NCBI RefSeq assembly: GCF_028201475.1
Contig: NZ_CP116384.1
Coordinates: 868,001-932,000 of the forward strand
Direction: 5' to 3'
Origin: Vibrio sp. SCSIO 43137
GTDB taxonomy: Bacteria > Pseudomonadota > Gammaproteobacteria > Enterobacterales > Vibrionaceae
Length of the DNA: 64,000 nucleotides
Made by a program: the position numbers and the translations under genes. Under the pieces are notes generated by a model, which ran no database searches, was not told where the DNA came from, and worked only from the letters and a program-made list of their open reading frames with translations. Shown piece by piece: positions 44,565-54,273 of the stretch (positions within the stretch are counted from its first letter, which is position 1; each line of letters opens with the position of its first letter).

Positions 44565-45372
44565 AACTCCCCCACACCCGCTGACACTCCTCAGCTAACT
44601 CCCCTTTTTCGGCGATAATATCTATGGTCGAACTATAGGCATTGTCTTCATCAGAAATATGGAACAGTACGCTACCCCTAGAGTCCATATTTATAATCAC
44701 TTCTCTCAGGCTTTCTTTATTGTCTATGCTCCCCATAAAACTCTTTACGCAGTTCAGTACAGTGCTGCGATCCTGAGCAAACAGAACATGTTCTTTAATT
44801 GTCTTTACCGGACCCCCCTCTACTTTATCAAGAACCACGAACGGAGAGCGTTCAGATTCAAAAATCAGAGAAAAGGTGAGTAAGGCAGTAAATATGGCGG
44901 CCAAGATAAATGTTGCTGAGCCTTTCTTCGAAACTTGTTCCGATGAGAGCCCGTTAGATGTTGCCGCATCAGATTCGGAGTCTACTTTACTGACGTCAGC
45001 AGAAGCGGGTTTCTCAGATGTCTGTTTATCATTAACTTCAACAACACTGGCGATAAACTGATAGCCATGTTTCGGAATAGTTTTAATAAAAGAAGGCGAT
45101 TTAACAGAATCATTAAGCATCTTTCTCAATGTCGAGATAGCCTGAATAACACTTGAATCATCAACATGAAAGCCTTTCTCAGTCCAGACTAAGTCATGCA
45201 ACAACTCCCGGCTGATAAGTTCACCCGGGCGTTTTGAGAATGCAAGTAAGATATTACTTTCATTACTTCCCAGCCATATGGTTTGCTCTTCACCCGTTTT
45301 GTCATTGATAGACCTTTTATTGGGGTCAAAGAAGTAGCGGTCATCCAGCAGATAAGTAGATTCTTCAGACAT
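44554..45372 (-). CDS. toxR: ToxR-like transmembrane transcription regulator
   Basis: A 272-residue type II membrane protein. The N-terminal OmpR-type winged helix (about 10-110) contains SRELLHDLVW and FIKTIPKHGYQF. A Ser/Asp/Ala-rich linker leads to one membrane helix (153-170) and a periplasmic domain with two cysteines (C208, C263), as in V. cholerae ToxR. ToxR directly controls outer-membrane porins. Here the gene is divergent from an OmpU-type porin, whereas the V. cholerae toxRS locus adjoins htpG. It could be the true toxR or a paralog. Confidence 0.88.
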   Translation of the reverse strand: MSEESTYLLDDRYFFDPNKRSINDKTGEEQTIWLGSNESNILLAFSKRPGELISRELLHDLVWTEKGFHVDDSSVIQAISTLRKMLNDSVKSPSFIKTIPKHGYQFIASVVEVNDKQTSEKPASADVSKVDSESDAATSNGLSSEQVSKKGSATFILAAIFTALLTFSLIFESERSPFVVLDKVEGGPVKTIKEHVLFAQDRSTVLNCVKSFMGSIDNKESLREVIINMDSRGSVLFHISDEDNAYSSTIDIIAEKGELAEECQRVWGSYEK

Positions 45373-46038
45373 AGAAGCGCCTTTTAGTGAGCCCTTAAAC
45401 CATCAAGTACTGATGATAGTAAGCGCATTGGTTTACTGTACAGACGTGTAGTATATGAGAGAAAACCGCTTCGTCAACTGTTATTGCCCAGATGTATAAT
45501 AATTTCTGAACAAACTTATCTTTCTTTTATGGAGAAACTTAAGTTAAAGCAAGGAGCGGTGTTTCCATCAGAACCATTATTCTCCATTTCTTTTTAATTA
45601 CAAGCATTTAGCTTAATTATTCACCACTCTTATACGGTTTAATTTCTAATTAATGGCGAAAAAAGTTCAGATCTTTCTTTGTTATCTTTCAATAATCAGA
45701 TTTATGTCACTGTTTTATATCAATGATATATAAATCCAGTTTTTTTACTTAAGTTTTGCACATAATTTCATAACGGAGTGAATCATTTTATTACCTTAAT
45801 ATTCAATAAGTTAAATAATTATAAAAACGATAAAAACATAATAAATGAGGTTTTATTTTGTTTTACTAGTCCATATTGGCAGTCCGGCGTTAAATCTTAG
45901 TGGTGGACGGAGAGACAATTGACTTCACTTTCAACCAACCACCTTATCCCTGCCTTAGTGGCTTGGTTTTAAAACTTAGAAGTCATCCTGTTTTCGTTCT
46001 CAATAAAAATCATATAAACATATTTGGGATTTAATAAG
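45373..46038. other. toxR-ompU divergent control region
   Basis: About 665 bp, AT-rich, without genes. It should hold both promoters and, by family knowledge, ToxR sites. A bulged stem around 45935-45972 (CCAA/CCAC with GTGG/TTGG) lies in the probable porin leader. I could not single out a ToxR site by eye. Confidence 0.45.
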
Positions 46039-47043
46039 ATGGACAAAAAAATCATCGCTCTAGCAGTAGCAGCTGTTTTCGCAACACCACTTACTTTTGC
46101 ACAAGAAACTGGCAATACAGTTTACTCAGACAGTGGTACAAGCCTTAAAGTGGGTGGCCGTGCTGAAGCTCGCCTTTCTGTTCAGGATGGTAAAACTGAA
46201 GATAAAACCCGTATTCGTCTAAACATGCTTGGCAAGGTCGATATCCAGGATGGCCTGTATGGCATCGGTTTCTACGAGCTTGAGTATCAGGCAAACGACG
46301 AGTCAGCAACTAAGGAAGATGACGAGTTTGATACCCGTAAAGCATACGCAGGTATTGGCGGCGCATTCGGTGAAATCACTTATGGTAAAAACGACGCGGC
46401 TCTTGGTGTGGTAACTGACTTTACCGATATCATGGCTTACCACGGTGCAAAAGCGTCTTATAAGTCAGATATCGCAGACCGTACTGACAACATAGTTAGC
46501 TATAAAGGGGCATTCAATGACCTTTCCCTGAAAGCAAGCTACCGTTTCGCTGACCGTACTGAAACAGGTGGTGAGTACGACGATAACGATAAGAGTGGTT
46601 ACTCTGTGTCTGCTATCTATAACTTCTCAGATCTGGGGCTGTCAATTGGTGCCGGTGCTGCCAAGCAAGACGCTGATACCAGTGCTGCAGAAGAAGATCA
46701 GTATATGATTGCTATCTCTTACACTATTGGTGGCTTGTACCTTGGTGCTTTCTATGAAGATGGTGAAGTCGCCGATGACGACAAAACTGCTTATGAAGTT
46801 GCTGCCAAATACACAATGGATAAATTTGTATTCTCTACTTCATACGGCAAGCAAGAGCTGGAAGATGACACATCTGCCGAAGCAACTGCTATCGATATGA
46901 CTTATTTCTTCAAAGATAACTTCCGCACTTACATCTCTTATGAGTTCAACATGATGGATGAAGGTGACAAGTACGGTACAACAACCGTAACTAAAGCCAA
47001 AGCTGAAGATGAACTAGCTCTGGGTCTTCGTTACGACTTCTAA
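46039..47043 (+). CDS. ompU: OmpU-type general porin
   Basis: A 334-residue outer-membrane trimeric porin. The signal peptide MDKKIIALAVAAVFATPLTF is cleaved after TFA. The mature protein is an acidic beta-barrel. The landmark blocks TSLKVGGRAEARLS, TYGKNDAALGVVTDFTDIM and the C-terminal LALGLRYDF ending in phenylalanine match Vibrio OmpU. An in-frame TTG at 46024 adds five codons but the ATG is preferred. It allows diffusion of small solutes and affects bile and peptide resistance in relatives. It is divergent from toxRS, the likely regulator, and ends in a strong terminator. Confidence 0.92.
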   Translation: MDKKIIALAVAAVFATPLTFAQETGNTVYSDSGTSLKVGGRAEARLSVQDGKTEDKTRIRLNMLGKVDIQDGLYGIGFYELEYQANDESATKEDDEFDTRKAYAGIGGAFGEITYGKNDAALGVVTDFTDIMAYHGAKASYKSDIADRTDNIVSYKGAFNDLSLKASYRFADRTETGGEYDDNDKSGYSVSAIYNFSDLGLSIGAGAAKQDADTSAAEEDQYMIAISYTIGGLYLGAFYEDGEVADDDKTAYEVAAKYTMDKFVFSTSYGKQELEDDTSAEATAIDMTYFFKDNFRTYISYEFNMMDEGDKYGTTTVTKAKAEDELALGLRYDF

Positions 47044-47068
47044 TTGCAAATAGTATCCCCATACACAT

Positions 47069-47094
47069 GCCCGCTGTAATCCAGCGGGCTTTTT
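47069..47094 (+). terminator. Intrinsic terminator after ompU
   Basis: GCCCGCTG (47069-47076) pairs with CAGCGGGC (47082-47089), followed by TTTTTA. Confidence 0.9.
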
Positions 47095-47521
47095 ATGTCT
47101 GCTCTTTGGTTACTGGTATCGGAAACAACTTGTCGTATAGCCAGTTATATATGAATGTATATAACAGATAAAATAACGTTAAGCCTAAATCCATCATAAA
47201 AGCATTCATAAGAGTCATCTCCAAATACCAGGCAATAATGGGAACAGACAGTACAACCAAGGAACCTTCAAACAAGCAGGCATGAATAACTCTTTCCGGA
47301 AAACTCTTATTGAGCCGCCCGGTTCGTCTCAACAACCAGTGATCAAACAGAAAATTGAATACATAGTTCCAGCCAGTTGCCAATAAGCTCATGCTAACGC
47401 CAAGCACACCAAGCTTTTGTGCTTCTATGCCAAGTAAAGAGCTACCTATAATTACAACCAGTAATAATCCTATAATCTCAAAGCCAACCGCATGGCGAAC
47501 TCTGTCACCTTTTGTTCTCAT
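47093..47521 (-). CDS. PACE-family (AceI-like) efflux transporter
   Basis: A 142-residue inner-membrane protein with four helices in two BTP repeats. The start MRTKGDRVRHAVGFEIIGLLL is diagnostic for PACE proteins, which extrude chlorhexidine, short diamines and other biocides using protons. The second repeat begins FPERVIHACLFEGSLVV. A longer frame from 47626 exists, but the ATG at 47521 exactly matches the family N-terminus. A divergent LysR regulator often seen next to such genes is absent here. Confidence 0.9.
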   Translation of the reverse strand: MRTKGDRVRHAVGFEIIGLLLVVIIGSSLLGIEAQKLGVLGVSMSLLATGWNYVFNFLFDHWLLRRTGRLNKSFPERVIHACLFEGSLVVLSVPIIAWYLEMTLMNAFMMDLGLTLFYLLYTFIYNWLYDKLFPIPVTKEQT

Positions 47522-47770
47522 AATAATCAGCGCTACGAATCGATTAGAAGAAAATTCTAACATAGTGATTATGGAGGACGAAAAATCCAACGCACATTTC
47601 AAAAATATGGCTAGGAGCAGATACATTCATAACAAGCCGCCACAGGGCATGCCGATAAATTAAACGACATGATTAAAATACAGGCAAACAACTGAGTTTT
47701 ATCAGATTTATTTGGATTAGGGGTTCCATTTCATATTTGATGTGGCATTATAAACCCCGTTAACCGATGT

Positions 47771-47845
<75 letters not shown>

Positions 47846-48099
47846 AGTCTCCTTACCTGATTTGAAAATCCCAACCATTTGAGAATAAAGCGCTTTATTG
47901 CGTGTTTTGTGTATCTGCTACTTTAAAAACAGTCCGCCTAGAGAAACTCAAGTGGACACGGTGGCCAAATGGTGGCTATAACGGTGTCCATATTTGATTT
48001 TGTTAATGTTCTAAATTCAAATTATTGAGTATTATGATCTGCTCCAGCCAGACTGGACACTTCATTAAGCGACATTTTGTTGTTCAAAGTTAACTGGGC

Positions 48100-48369
48100 T
48101 TAGATACCCAAGAGCACTGTGCCTTCTCGTCCGATTATAACGTTATGACTATCACCGTTCTCAGCCAGTTCTTTTTGAATGCGCCTCGCACCATCTCGGC
48201 CTTTGCTGCTGTCAAACGCCTCCTTGACCTTGGTATCAAACTCTTGGCGATTTGCCTCGCGCTGGATAGCCTTATGGCGGTGCTTAATCCAGTAATAAAA
48301 TCCACTTCGAGATACCCCGAACACCTTAGCCATACGGGCAACATTGAAGCACAGCAAGTGTTCGAGCAT
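48100..48369 (-). pseudogene. IS3-family transposase orfB remnant
   Basis: The first ~75 residues match orfB of the second IS copy (NVARMAKVFGVSRSGFYYW, HTH_21 region). After GDSHNV the reading jumps out of frame into the extreme 3' end of orfB because of the internal deletion. The DDE catalytic core is lost, so it is inactive. Confidence 0.85.
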
Positions 48370-48383
48370 AAATTCGTAGCAAT

Positions 48384-48668
48384 CTACTTTAGATTTTTCG
48401 CGAAGTAGGTGGCGGCCTTTTTTACTATATCTAGCTCTTCAGTTTGCTCAGCCAATTGCCTTTTAAGCTTGGCGACTTCAGCGGCTAGATCTTTTTCCCG
48501 CTGACTGGTACTGGTGTCTTTCTTCGCGGCCTTACGCCAACTGTAGATCTGGGATTCGTGTAAAGAGAGCTGCCTCGCTGCTGCAGCGACTCCCACTTTC
48601 TCTGCTAGCTTCAGGGCTTCTGCTTTAAATTCAGGAGAATGGATAATACGTTTTTTCTTGCTTGTCAT
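48384..48668 (-). CDS. IS3-family transposase OrfA
   Basis: A 94-residue helix-turn-helix protein (SPEFKAEALKLAEKVGVAAA) with a C-terminal leucine-zipper-like helix (AAEVAKLKRQLAEQTEEL). An AAAAAAG run near its end resembles the slippery site IS3 elements use to make the OrfAB fusion. It is intact here, but its orfB partner is deleted, so the element cannot move by itself. Confidence 0.88.
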   Translation of the reverse strand: MTSKKKRIIHSPEFKAEALKLAEKVGVAAAARQLSLHESQIYSWRKAAKKDTSTSQREKDLAAEVAKLKRQLAEQTEELDIVKKAATYFAKNLK

Positions 48669-48860
48669 GGTTCACCTCGTTAGTGATTGTACTCACTTAA
48701 CTCGGTGTCCAAAACTGCTGGTGCGGATCAGTCTCTTACAGCCCCCAAAATTAGACCATATACACATAACCAAAAGTCTACTATTTACCATGCAAATGCA
48801 ATAAAGACGAGCACAATATTTTTTACATTGGTATGTCAAATCAAAACAACGATTTTCTCT

Positions 48861-49442
48861 TTAATCGCATGAAACAATGCCGATTTTGTAGCTTCTATCT
48901 TCTCTAGCACCTGAGTACCAAATATAACATTGCTCGGATTTTAATTTGTTTTGACTTGGTTTCGCTGCAAGTATCACGTTTTCTTTGAATGAAAAAGTTC
49001 CCACTATATCAGTTCCTGTAACTCCTTCTCCTTTCCAATCATTCTGATGATAGCCGGCGAAGACAATATCTTCCCCTACACCTATACCCTCCATTAGCGA
49101 AGATAATGTTGTCGCAGAAGCAGAAGGAGTACCGAAGATAAAATAACATTCCTTTCCACATATATCTTTGAACGGATTGTAGTCAGGCTCATCACCATAA
49201 TAACCACTTCCTGTAACCGGGTCAGTTCTATCTGGGTTCCGCCCTTCTAAACCAGCAACAACAAGTTTTGAATAGGTCATAGCCACTTGAGATTCAATTT
49301 GACTCTGTACAGAACTCAATGATTCGTTTCTAGCATCTTTCTGTATATTAAGAAAACGCGGCGCAGCCATTACTGACATAATACTTATTACCATAATAAC
49401 AAAAATCAGCTCGACTAAAGTAAAACCTTTTATTTTTTGCAT
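48861..49442 (-). CDS. MshA-like type IV pilin (orphan)
   Basis: A 193-residue prepilin. The type III signal is short: KIKG, then FTLVELIFVIMVISIMSVM, with cleavage between G and F by prepilin peptidase and E5 conserved. The globular domain has a cysteine pair DICGKECYF and C-terminal cysteines in SEQCYIWY and GIVSCD, which may close the pilin D-region. It resembles MSHA-type major or minor pilins. No assembly genes are nearby, so it would have to use machinery encoded elsewhere. It lies inside the IS-bounded accessory segment. Confidence 0.85.
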   Translation of the reverse strand: MQKIKGFTLVELIFVIMVISIMSVMAAPRFLNIQKDARNESLSSVQSQIESQVAMTYSKLVVAGLEGRNPDRTDPVTGSGYYGDEPDYNPFKDICGKECYFIFGTPSASATTLSSLMEGIGVGEDIVFAGYHQNDWKGEGVTGTDIVGTFSFKENVILAAKPSQNKLKSEQCYIWYSGAREDRSYKIGIVSCD

Positions 49443-50625
49443 TGTCTGACCTTTCAGTTCAACATTATTTCATTATGCAAACACATACTAACCTATTGAT
49501 ACTGTTAATATGTATTAAAATATGATGTAAAATGACAGTTTAAAAATTTATCAATACCAACTAATCTTACTAAGATTATTTAAACCATTATCATAAAACC
49601 ATTCTACATTGAAAAATCCCCAAAATGAACTTCAAAATCCTTACATCAACTGCCGCTCTCTCTGCTATTATCGTCGAAGACACCTGAATCTGCCAGACTT
49701 CAGGTTATTCCCATCCGTGCTCCGACAACGTGACGCTGCGCATATCCTCAATATCGCCTTATAAATTGTCTAAGAAAGAGTATTTCAATGGTGTAATATC
49801 GTGGATACAGCGAAAAGTTTCACCTGAGATTTTTGAACTATTGGCCAAAACATTTGTACTTATCAAAATAAAAAATAAGGTTAACATTACTCTTTTACTC
49901 GTAACATTTCTCATTTATTGTTTATTGTTTATTGTTTATTGTTTATTGTTTATTGTTTATTGTTTATTGTTAAATTAAATTCATCATAACACAAATTATT
50001 TAACGAAAATCAATCAAGGTAAAATTTAGGCATCAGAAACATGAATCATCCTTATAAACAGTAAAAATCATCGTTGCTTTTCAACTGTGCACTCTGATCC
50101 GTAAATCATCATGTTAAGTAAAAATGAGATGAGAACTCCTTTGTCATTTTTTACATCTATAAACTGATTAATAGTTTAATCATTAGAGGAAGCTTATTTT
50201 CAATAATTCCATGTACGATATCCATCCAATATAATGAAAATAATCTCAGGCATTATTTATCATGACCTTTCAAATTATCAGCTCCACGTTAACGCTTCTA
50301 CGACTCAGTAGGGTAAAAACTAATATCATTGTACAAAGCAATACCGAAAATCTCATTATTTTACTTGATTACTTTATAGCAAAGGCATGCAATAAACATC
50401 GTTTATTTAACGCATTCGACTCTTGGTTTAAACACTAATGAATATCTAAGTCATAGTATAATTATCATTAGTAATGTGGGGCAGATTTTTCACCTAAGCT
50501 AATCAATCATGATGATTAAAATCAAGAATTCAGAATAAATAGCCAAAAAACAATCAGCACTATCAAGCGAGTAAAGATCATACTATGGATAAAATCCTGT
50601 TTTATACTATAATATAGCAAACCCA
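49443..50625. other. Long gene-poor AT-rich stretch
   Basis: Almost 1.2 kb without a supported gene. It contains a hairpin ACCTGAA/TTCAGGT at 49682-49705 and the heptamer repeat at 49914-49969. An 82-codon open frame across the repeat (49730-49978) lacks a ribosome site and encodes low-complexity hydrophobic sequence. TATAAT at about 50607 may drive the next gene. Confidence 0.4.
49914..49969 (+). repeat. Tandem repeat (TTTATTG) x8
   Basis: Eight perfect, uninterrupted copies of a 7-base unit. A 7-base unit changes frame and spacing when copy number changes, as in phase-variable loci. It sits about 470 bp upstream of the pilin start and about 650 bp upstream of the next gene. Confidence 0.95.
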
Positions 50626-51420
50626 ATGATAAAACATACTCTTTATTTAATAAACTTACATCATATGCTAAAAACATTTTCCACCTCCCTTATTTTATTT
50701 TTTCTTTGGTTTATCAGTATACCTGTGGCGTCACATGATCTCAGAATAATATCAGAAGATTTTCCACCAATTTCTTATATGAATAATGGCAAAGTGAATG
50801 GAATTGGAATTGATATAGCACATAACCTTCTAAAAAGTATTGATGCCTCCTATGGAAATATCGAACTATACCCATGGTCAAGGGCATTTTATGTTGTAAG
50901 TAAAAACCGCAACACGTTAATAACCTCTATGGCCAGAACTTCTGATAGAGAACATTTATTTAAATGGGTCGGCCCAATATTAGATAGAAAAATATGGTTA
51001 TATAAACATAACGCAGACAAAGAAGTAATAATAAAAAAACTATCTGATGCAAAAAGATTCATTACCTCTGCAATGAGAAGTTCAGCTAGTGACATTCAGT
51101 TACAGAACGCAGGTTTCGAGGAAGGTAATAATTTAGAGTTGGTTACTCAGGAAATTCAGCAGATTAAAATGTTAATTTCGAAAAGAGTAAAGTTAATAGC
51201 GATGAATGAACTAACTTTTAAATGGTATACCAAAAACCATTTCCACAACATCCCCAATAATTTAATTACCCCTTCCTTTTTGCTATCTAATGATATTAAA
51301 TATTATATCGCATTTAACATTAACACTTCAGATGAAGTTATTTCCAAACTACAAAATGAACTAGATAAGATGAAAAAAGATGGAAGACTTGAAAAAATAA
51401 TTGCACTCCATGTAAAATAA
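50626..51420 (+). CDS. Periplasmic solute-binding protein (SBP_bac_3-like)
   Basis: A protein of up to 264 residues with a signal peptide (core LILFFLWFISIPVASH) and a type II periplasmic binding fold. ISEDFPPISYMNNGKVNGIGIDIAHNLL is the typical first strand-helix; YPWSRAFYVVSKNRNTL follows. No permease or ATPase is adjacent, so it may deliver ligand to a chemoreceptor or act alone. The start is either ATG 50626 or ATG 50665; the second gives a more usual signal peptide, but neither has a clear ribosome site. AT-rich composition fits the accessory segment. Confidence 0.75.
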   Translation: MIKHTLYLINLHHMLKTFSTSLILFFLWFISIPVASHDLRIISEDFPPISYMNNGKVNGIGIDIAHNLLKSIDASYGNIELYPWSRAFYVVSKNRNTLITSMARTSDREHLFKWVGPILDRKIWLYKHNADKEVIIKKLSDAKRFITSAMRSSASDIQLQNAGFEEGNNLELVTQEIQQIKMLISKRVKLIAMNELTFKWYTKNHFHNIPNNLITPSFLLSNDIKYYIAFNINTSDEVISKLQNELDKMKKDGRLEKIIALHVK

Positions 51421-51510
51421 CATAACTAAAAACACAAAAACAAAATCAGGATAACATAAGTAGTTTATCGTTATCGAAAATGACCTTCGATCCTAACATG
51501 ATTTTAATTT

Positions 51511-51747
51511 AATTTTTTATTAGTAAAGCGGCCTAAGAACCATGAGTTACTATTAGGGAATAGCAACTACAAACCCTTGAACATGTTTCCGGAATCAGAA
51601 ATGCTATCTCTGAACACCACCATTTTATTTATCTTTAACGGCTGACCAGCTTTGTCAATTGCCCATACGGAGTGGTTATAAGAGGCGGTTATCGGTCGCA
51701 AAGAAAGTGATGTCTGCGTCGCGTGATTTATGCCAAGGGTCTCTCAC
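51511..51747 (-). pseudogene. Decayed GDSL/SGNH lipase (thermolabile-hemolysin type) fragment
   Basis: One minus-strand frame reads YNHSVWAIDKAGQPLKINK, then MVVFRDSISDSGNMFKGL, an in-frame TAG, then LLFPNSNSWFLGRFTN. This follows the N-terminal order of Vibrio GDSL phospholipases, whose active-site block is GDSLSDTGN. Here the G is R, a stop interrupts it, and both ends are missing. It is a remnant, not a gene. Confidence 0.7.
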
Positions 51748-51827
51748 TATCAAGTGCTCACTCCCAGTCACTGGCAGAGTCATCGTGAGAGGTGTGCAGA
51801 CCGGACATAGGGGCAAGTTTCAGAATC

Positions 51828-51856
51828 CGGCTCTTCCGTAACAGAAGAGCCGTTTT
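51828..51856 (+). terminator. Strong plus-strand terminator-like hairpin
   Basis: CGGCTCTTC (51828-51836) pairs perfectly with GAAGAGCCG (51844-51852), followed by TTTT. No plus-strand gene ends just before it, so it may be left from a lost gene. Confidence 0.65.
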
Positions 51857-51863
51857 ACATTTA

Positions 51864-52340
51864 CTACACCTGAGGTGGTGCTATCAGTCTCTTAAAGGTA
51901 TAGGTTGTTCCTTTAGTACTGCTGCCATCGGCTGATGTCGCATCTTTACCAAAGGTCGCCATTGCTCCGGTCAGTTTCGATAGTCGTACATTATCGAACG
52001 CTGTTGTTACGTACTCCTTAGGAGATCCGTAGATATCTTTTCCTTGTTCTATTTCAATTTTCAGTTTTTGGTATTGCCCCAGCTTTCCTTTGAAATTTGA
52101 GCCGTCGATATGCATTTCAAGCTCTCTCCACTTACCTCTTACTGCCTGATTGTATTGCTCAGCAGTAAAATTAACTGCTCCAACCACCGTGTTACTTGGT
52201 CCAGCCAGAAGACGAATACTTAACGGTGCATACATACTTTTTACCGCAGCTATATTAATTTTAAGTTTATAGTCAGCGGATGGATCAAGCACTGCATGAT
52301 GCAACACTTGACTGATTTTTTCTCCACCATACAACCGCAA
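51864..52340 (-). pseudogene. C-terminal fragment of a secreted protein
   Basis: Up to 158 codons without an ATG at the start, no signal peptide and no promoter. It begins just after the terminator of the chemoreceptor gene. The sequence is beta-rich (LKIEIEQGKDIYG, TTAFDNVRLSKL), like carbohydrate-binding or lectin-like C-terminal modules. It is probably the tail of a larger exoprotein whose 5' part was deleted. Confidence 0.55.
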
Positions 52341-52354
52341 CTAAGAATAAATTG

Positions 52355-52384
52355 AAAAAATCCCTCACATTATGCGAGGGATTT
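52355..52384 (-). terminator. Intrinsic terminator after the chemoreceptor gene
   Basis: Perfect 9-bp arms AAATCCCTC / GAGGGATTT (52358-52366 / 52376-52384), followed on the minus strand by six T. Confidence 0.85.
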
Positions 52385-52489
52385 CTGTATAAAAGACAGT
52401 AGACTTAGGCGGAGGTGTAGGATTATAAATAAAAGGATCTCTATGAAAATTACACATTGAATTGTTTCAAGTAGCCCCTTCTATTCTGG

Positions 52490-54118
52490 TCATAATTTGA
52501 ACATTTCCATCCTCATTTTCAAATTATGTGCTAAGTTACTTATTTGATTACAAGCTACAGCGGTCTGTGAAGTCCCTTCAGCCATTTCAGTCGATGCAGA
52601 GTTGATATGTTCAACACTTCGATTCAGCTCTTCCGATACTGAGTTTTGTTCACTACAGGCCGTTGCTATCTGAGCACTCATTTGTGCAATGTTATCTACT
52701 GAGTGTTCTATTTCATTGATTTGATTACCTGCAGCACTCACCTGTTCAATACACTGCGAAATCCCTTCTTGACAATTGCGACTCGATTCACTCATTTTTT
52801 TAGTATTACTCTGAAGTAAATCCACAATCTCTACAATTTGAGATGTTGACTCCTGAGTCCTTTGAGCCAGTGACCTCACTTCATCAGCAACCACAGCAAA
52901 TCCACGCCCTTGATCTCCAGCACGTGCAGCTTCAATGGCAGCATTTAACGCTAGAAGATTAGTTTGTTCTGCGATCCCTTGTATGACATCGACAACAACA
53001 TTAATATTTTCAGAACTCGCTTCAAGCTCTTGAGCTAACTCATCTGAATTTTTGATGGTCAACGACACCTGATCAATGACAGTAACGGTTTGTTGAAGTG
53101 TTTCAGTTCCTTGTTTAGCCACTTCTGTTGCTGAATAGGCGGACGTCGCCCCTACTTCTGTATTTTGAGCCACTTCACTAACAGCAGCTTGCATTTCGGT
53201 CATTGCTGAGGCCACAGAAGTAAGCTCTTGTTGCTGACTCTGCATCCCCGATGCAGTTTGAGATGAAATCGCACTAACCTCTTCAACGGCAGCGGTAAGT
53301 TGAATGGTAGAGTCATTAATTTCGGAGACCAAAGAATGCAATTTACCCTGCATATCAACTAGCTCACTAAGTAACGTTCCTAACTCATCTTTAGTCAGTT
53401 CACTTTCTTCAATTGTGTTATTCAAGTGCCCTTTGGCTATCATCGATGCAAAATTAAGAGCTCTGTTTATAGGCTGACAAATTGCTCTCGATAGCACTAT
53501 TGACGAAACCAAGATAACAATAATTACAACTAAAGAGCCAAAACCAGCGCTGTATTGCGTTTTCGATGCCTCGCTTCGAACATCATTTCCAATGTGATTC
53601 ACCAACTCATCATTATGCTCTAATGTCCTATCTAAACTGGTTAACGCTTTTGAATATGTGGGAAAACTTGATAGAACAACCTGATTCGCTCGGCCTGAGT
53701 CGCCATTTACAAGTAACTGATTATAAGACCGAGTTTCATTGATGTATTGATTCCAAACATCTTTAAAAACACGAAACTCTTGTTGCTCCTCTTGGCTTAG
53801 ATCTAACGCTTCATAAGCTATGATGCCACTCTGAACATCCGCCCTCCATTGATCCAAATCTTTTAACCAATCAGCAATTTTGGGGTTATCAGCATTGGGA
53901 AGTAAAGAGAACTCATCCTTTCTAACTTTCGTGATATCAACCTGAATACCTTTAAGTATCGCTACTGAAGGCAAGCTTTTATTGGTTAACGTCGCGATAC
54001 TGTTATTTAAAGAAGTTAAGCCCAACACCAACATCAAAGAGATTACTGCAAATACAGTAAATACGAGTAAGTAACTAAAACCAATCTTCTTAACAACACT
54101 CAAATCTTTAAAAAACAT
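52490..54118 (-). CDS. Methyl-accepting chemotaxis protein with four-helix-bundle sensor
   Basis: A 542-residue chemoreceptor. Membrane helices lie near 12-32 and 190-210. They enclose a ~155-residue periplasmic 4HB-type sensor (begins [20 protein letters not shown]). HAMP (about 212-265) and the signalling domain follow. The hairpin tip [21 protein letters not shown] and [18 protein letters not shown] are near-invariant in MCPs. There is no NWETF-type pentapeptide at the C-terminus. The four-helix sensor may respond directly or through a binding protein such as those encoded nearby. It has its own terminator. Confidence 0.93.
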   Translation of the reverse strand: MFFKDLSVVKKIGFSYLLVFTVFAVISLMLVLGLTSLNNSIATLTNKSLPSVAILKGIQVDITKVRKDEFSLLPNADNPKIADWLKDLDQWRADVQSGIIAYEALDLSQEEQQEFRVFKDVWNQYINETRSYNQLLVNGDSGRANQVVLSSFPTYSKALTSLDRTLEHNDELVNHIGNDVRSEASKTQYSAGFGSLVVIIVILVSSIVLSRAICQPINRALNFASMIAKGHLNNTIEESELTKDELGTLLSELVDMQGKLHSLVSEINDSTIQLTAAVEEVSAISSQTASGMQSQQQELTSVASAMTEMQAAVSEVAQNTEVGATSAYSATEVAKQGTETLQQTVTVIDQVSLTIKNSDELAQELEASSENINVVVDVIQGIAEQTNLLALNAAIEAARAGDQGRGFAVVADEVRSLAQRTQESTSQIVEIVDLLQSNTKKMSESSRNCQEGISQCIEQVSAAGNQINEIEHSVDNIAQMSAQIATACSEQNSVSEELNRSVEHINSASTEMAEGTSQTAVACNQISNLAHNLKMRMEMFKL

Positions 54119-54273
54119 AACATCTTCCCCTCAAAATTATCTATATCACCACCTGATATTATAGAATGCCATTTATTCATGAGCTTTGTGTCACTACTCA
54201 TAACCACAACAATTGTGCAATAAATAAGTCTATACTAAAATTTTAATGTCGATTCTTTAAGCGGAATAATTGC

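Larger units (their letters stand above)
48035..48730 (-). mobile_element. IS3-family element, internally deleted copy
   Basis: Terminal inverted repeats are TGATCTGCTCCAGCC... at 48035 and, on the other strand, TGATCCGCACCAGCAG... ending at 48730. The same ends bound the copy at 57613-60086. This copy is only 696 bp. The middle of orfB is missing, joined at a TTA shared by both break ends. No target duplication is visible at the flanks. Confidence 0.85.

Noticed and set aside
49730..49978. 82-codon open frame over the heptamer repeat
   Set aside because: The C-terminal third is only the translated repeat; no ribosome site or homology.
51659..51841. 60-codon plus-strand frame before the terminator at 51828
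   Set aside because: It overlaps the GDSL remnant on the other strand and has no start signals.
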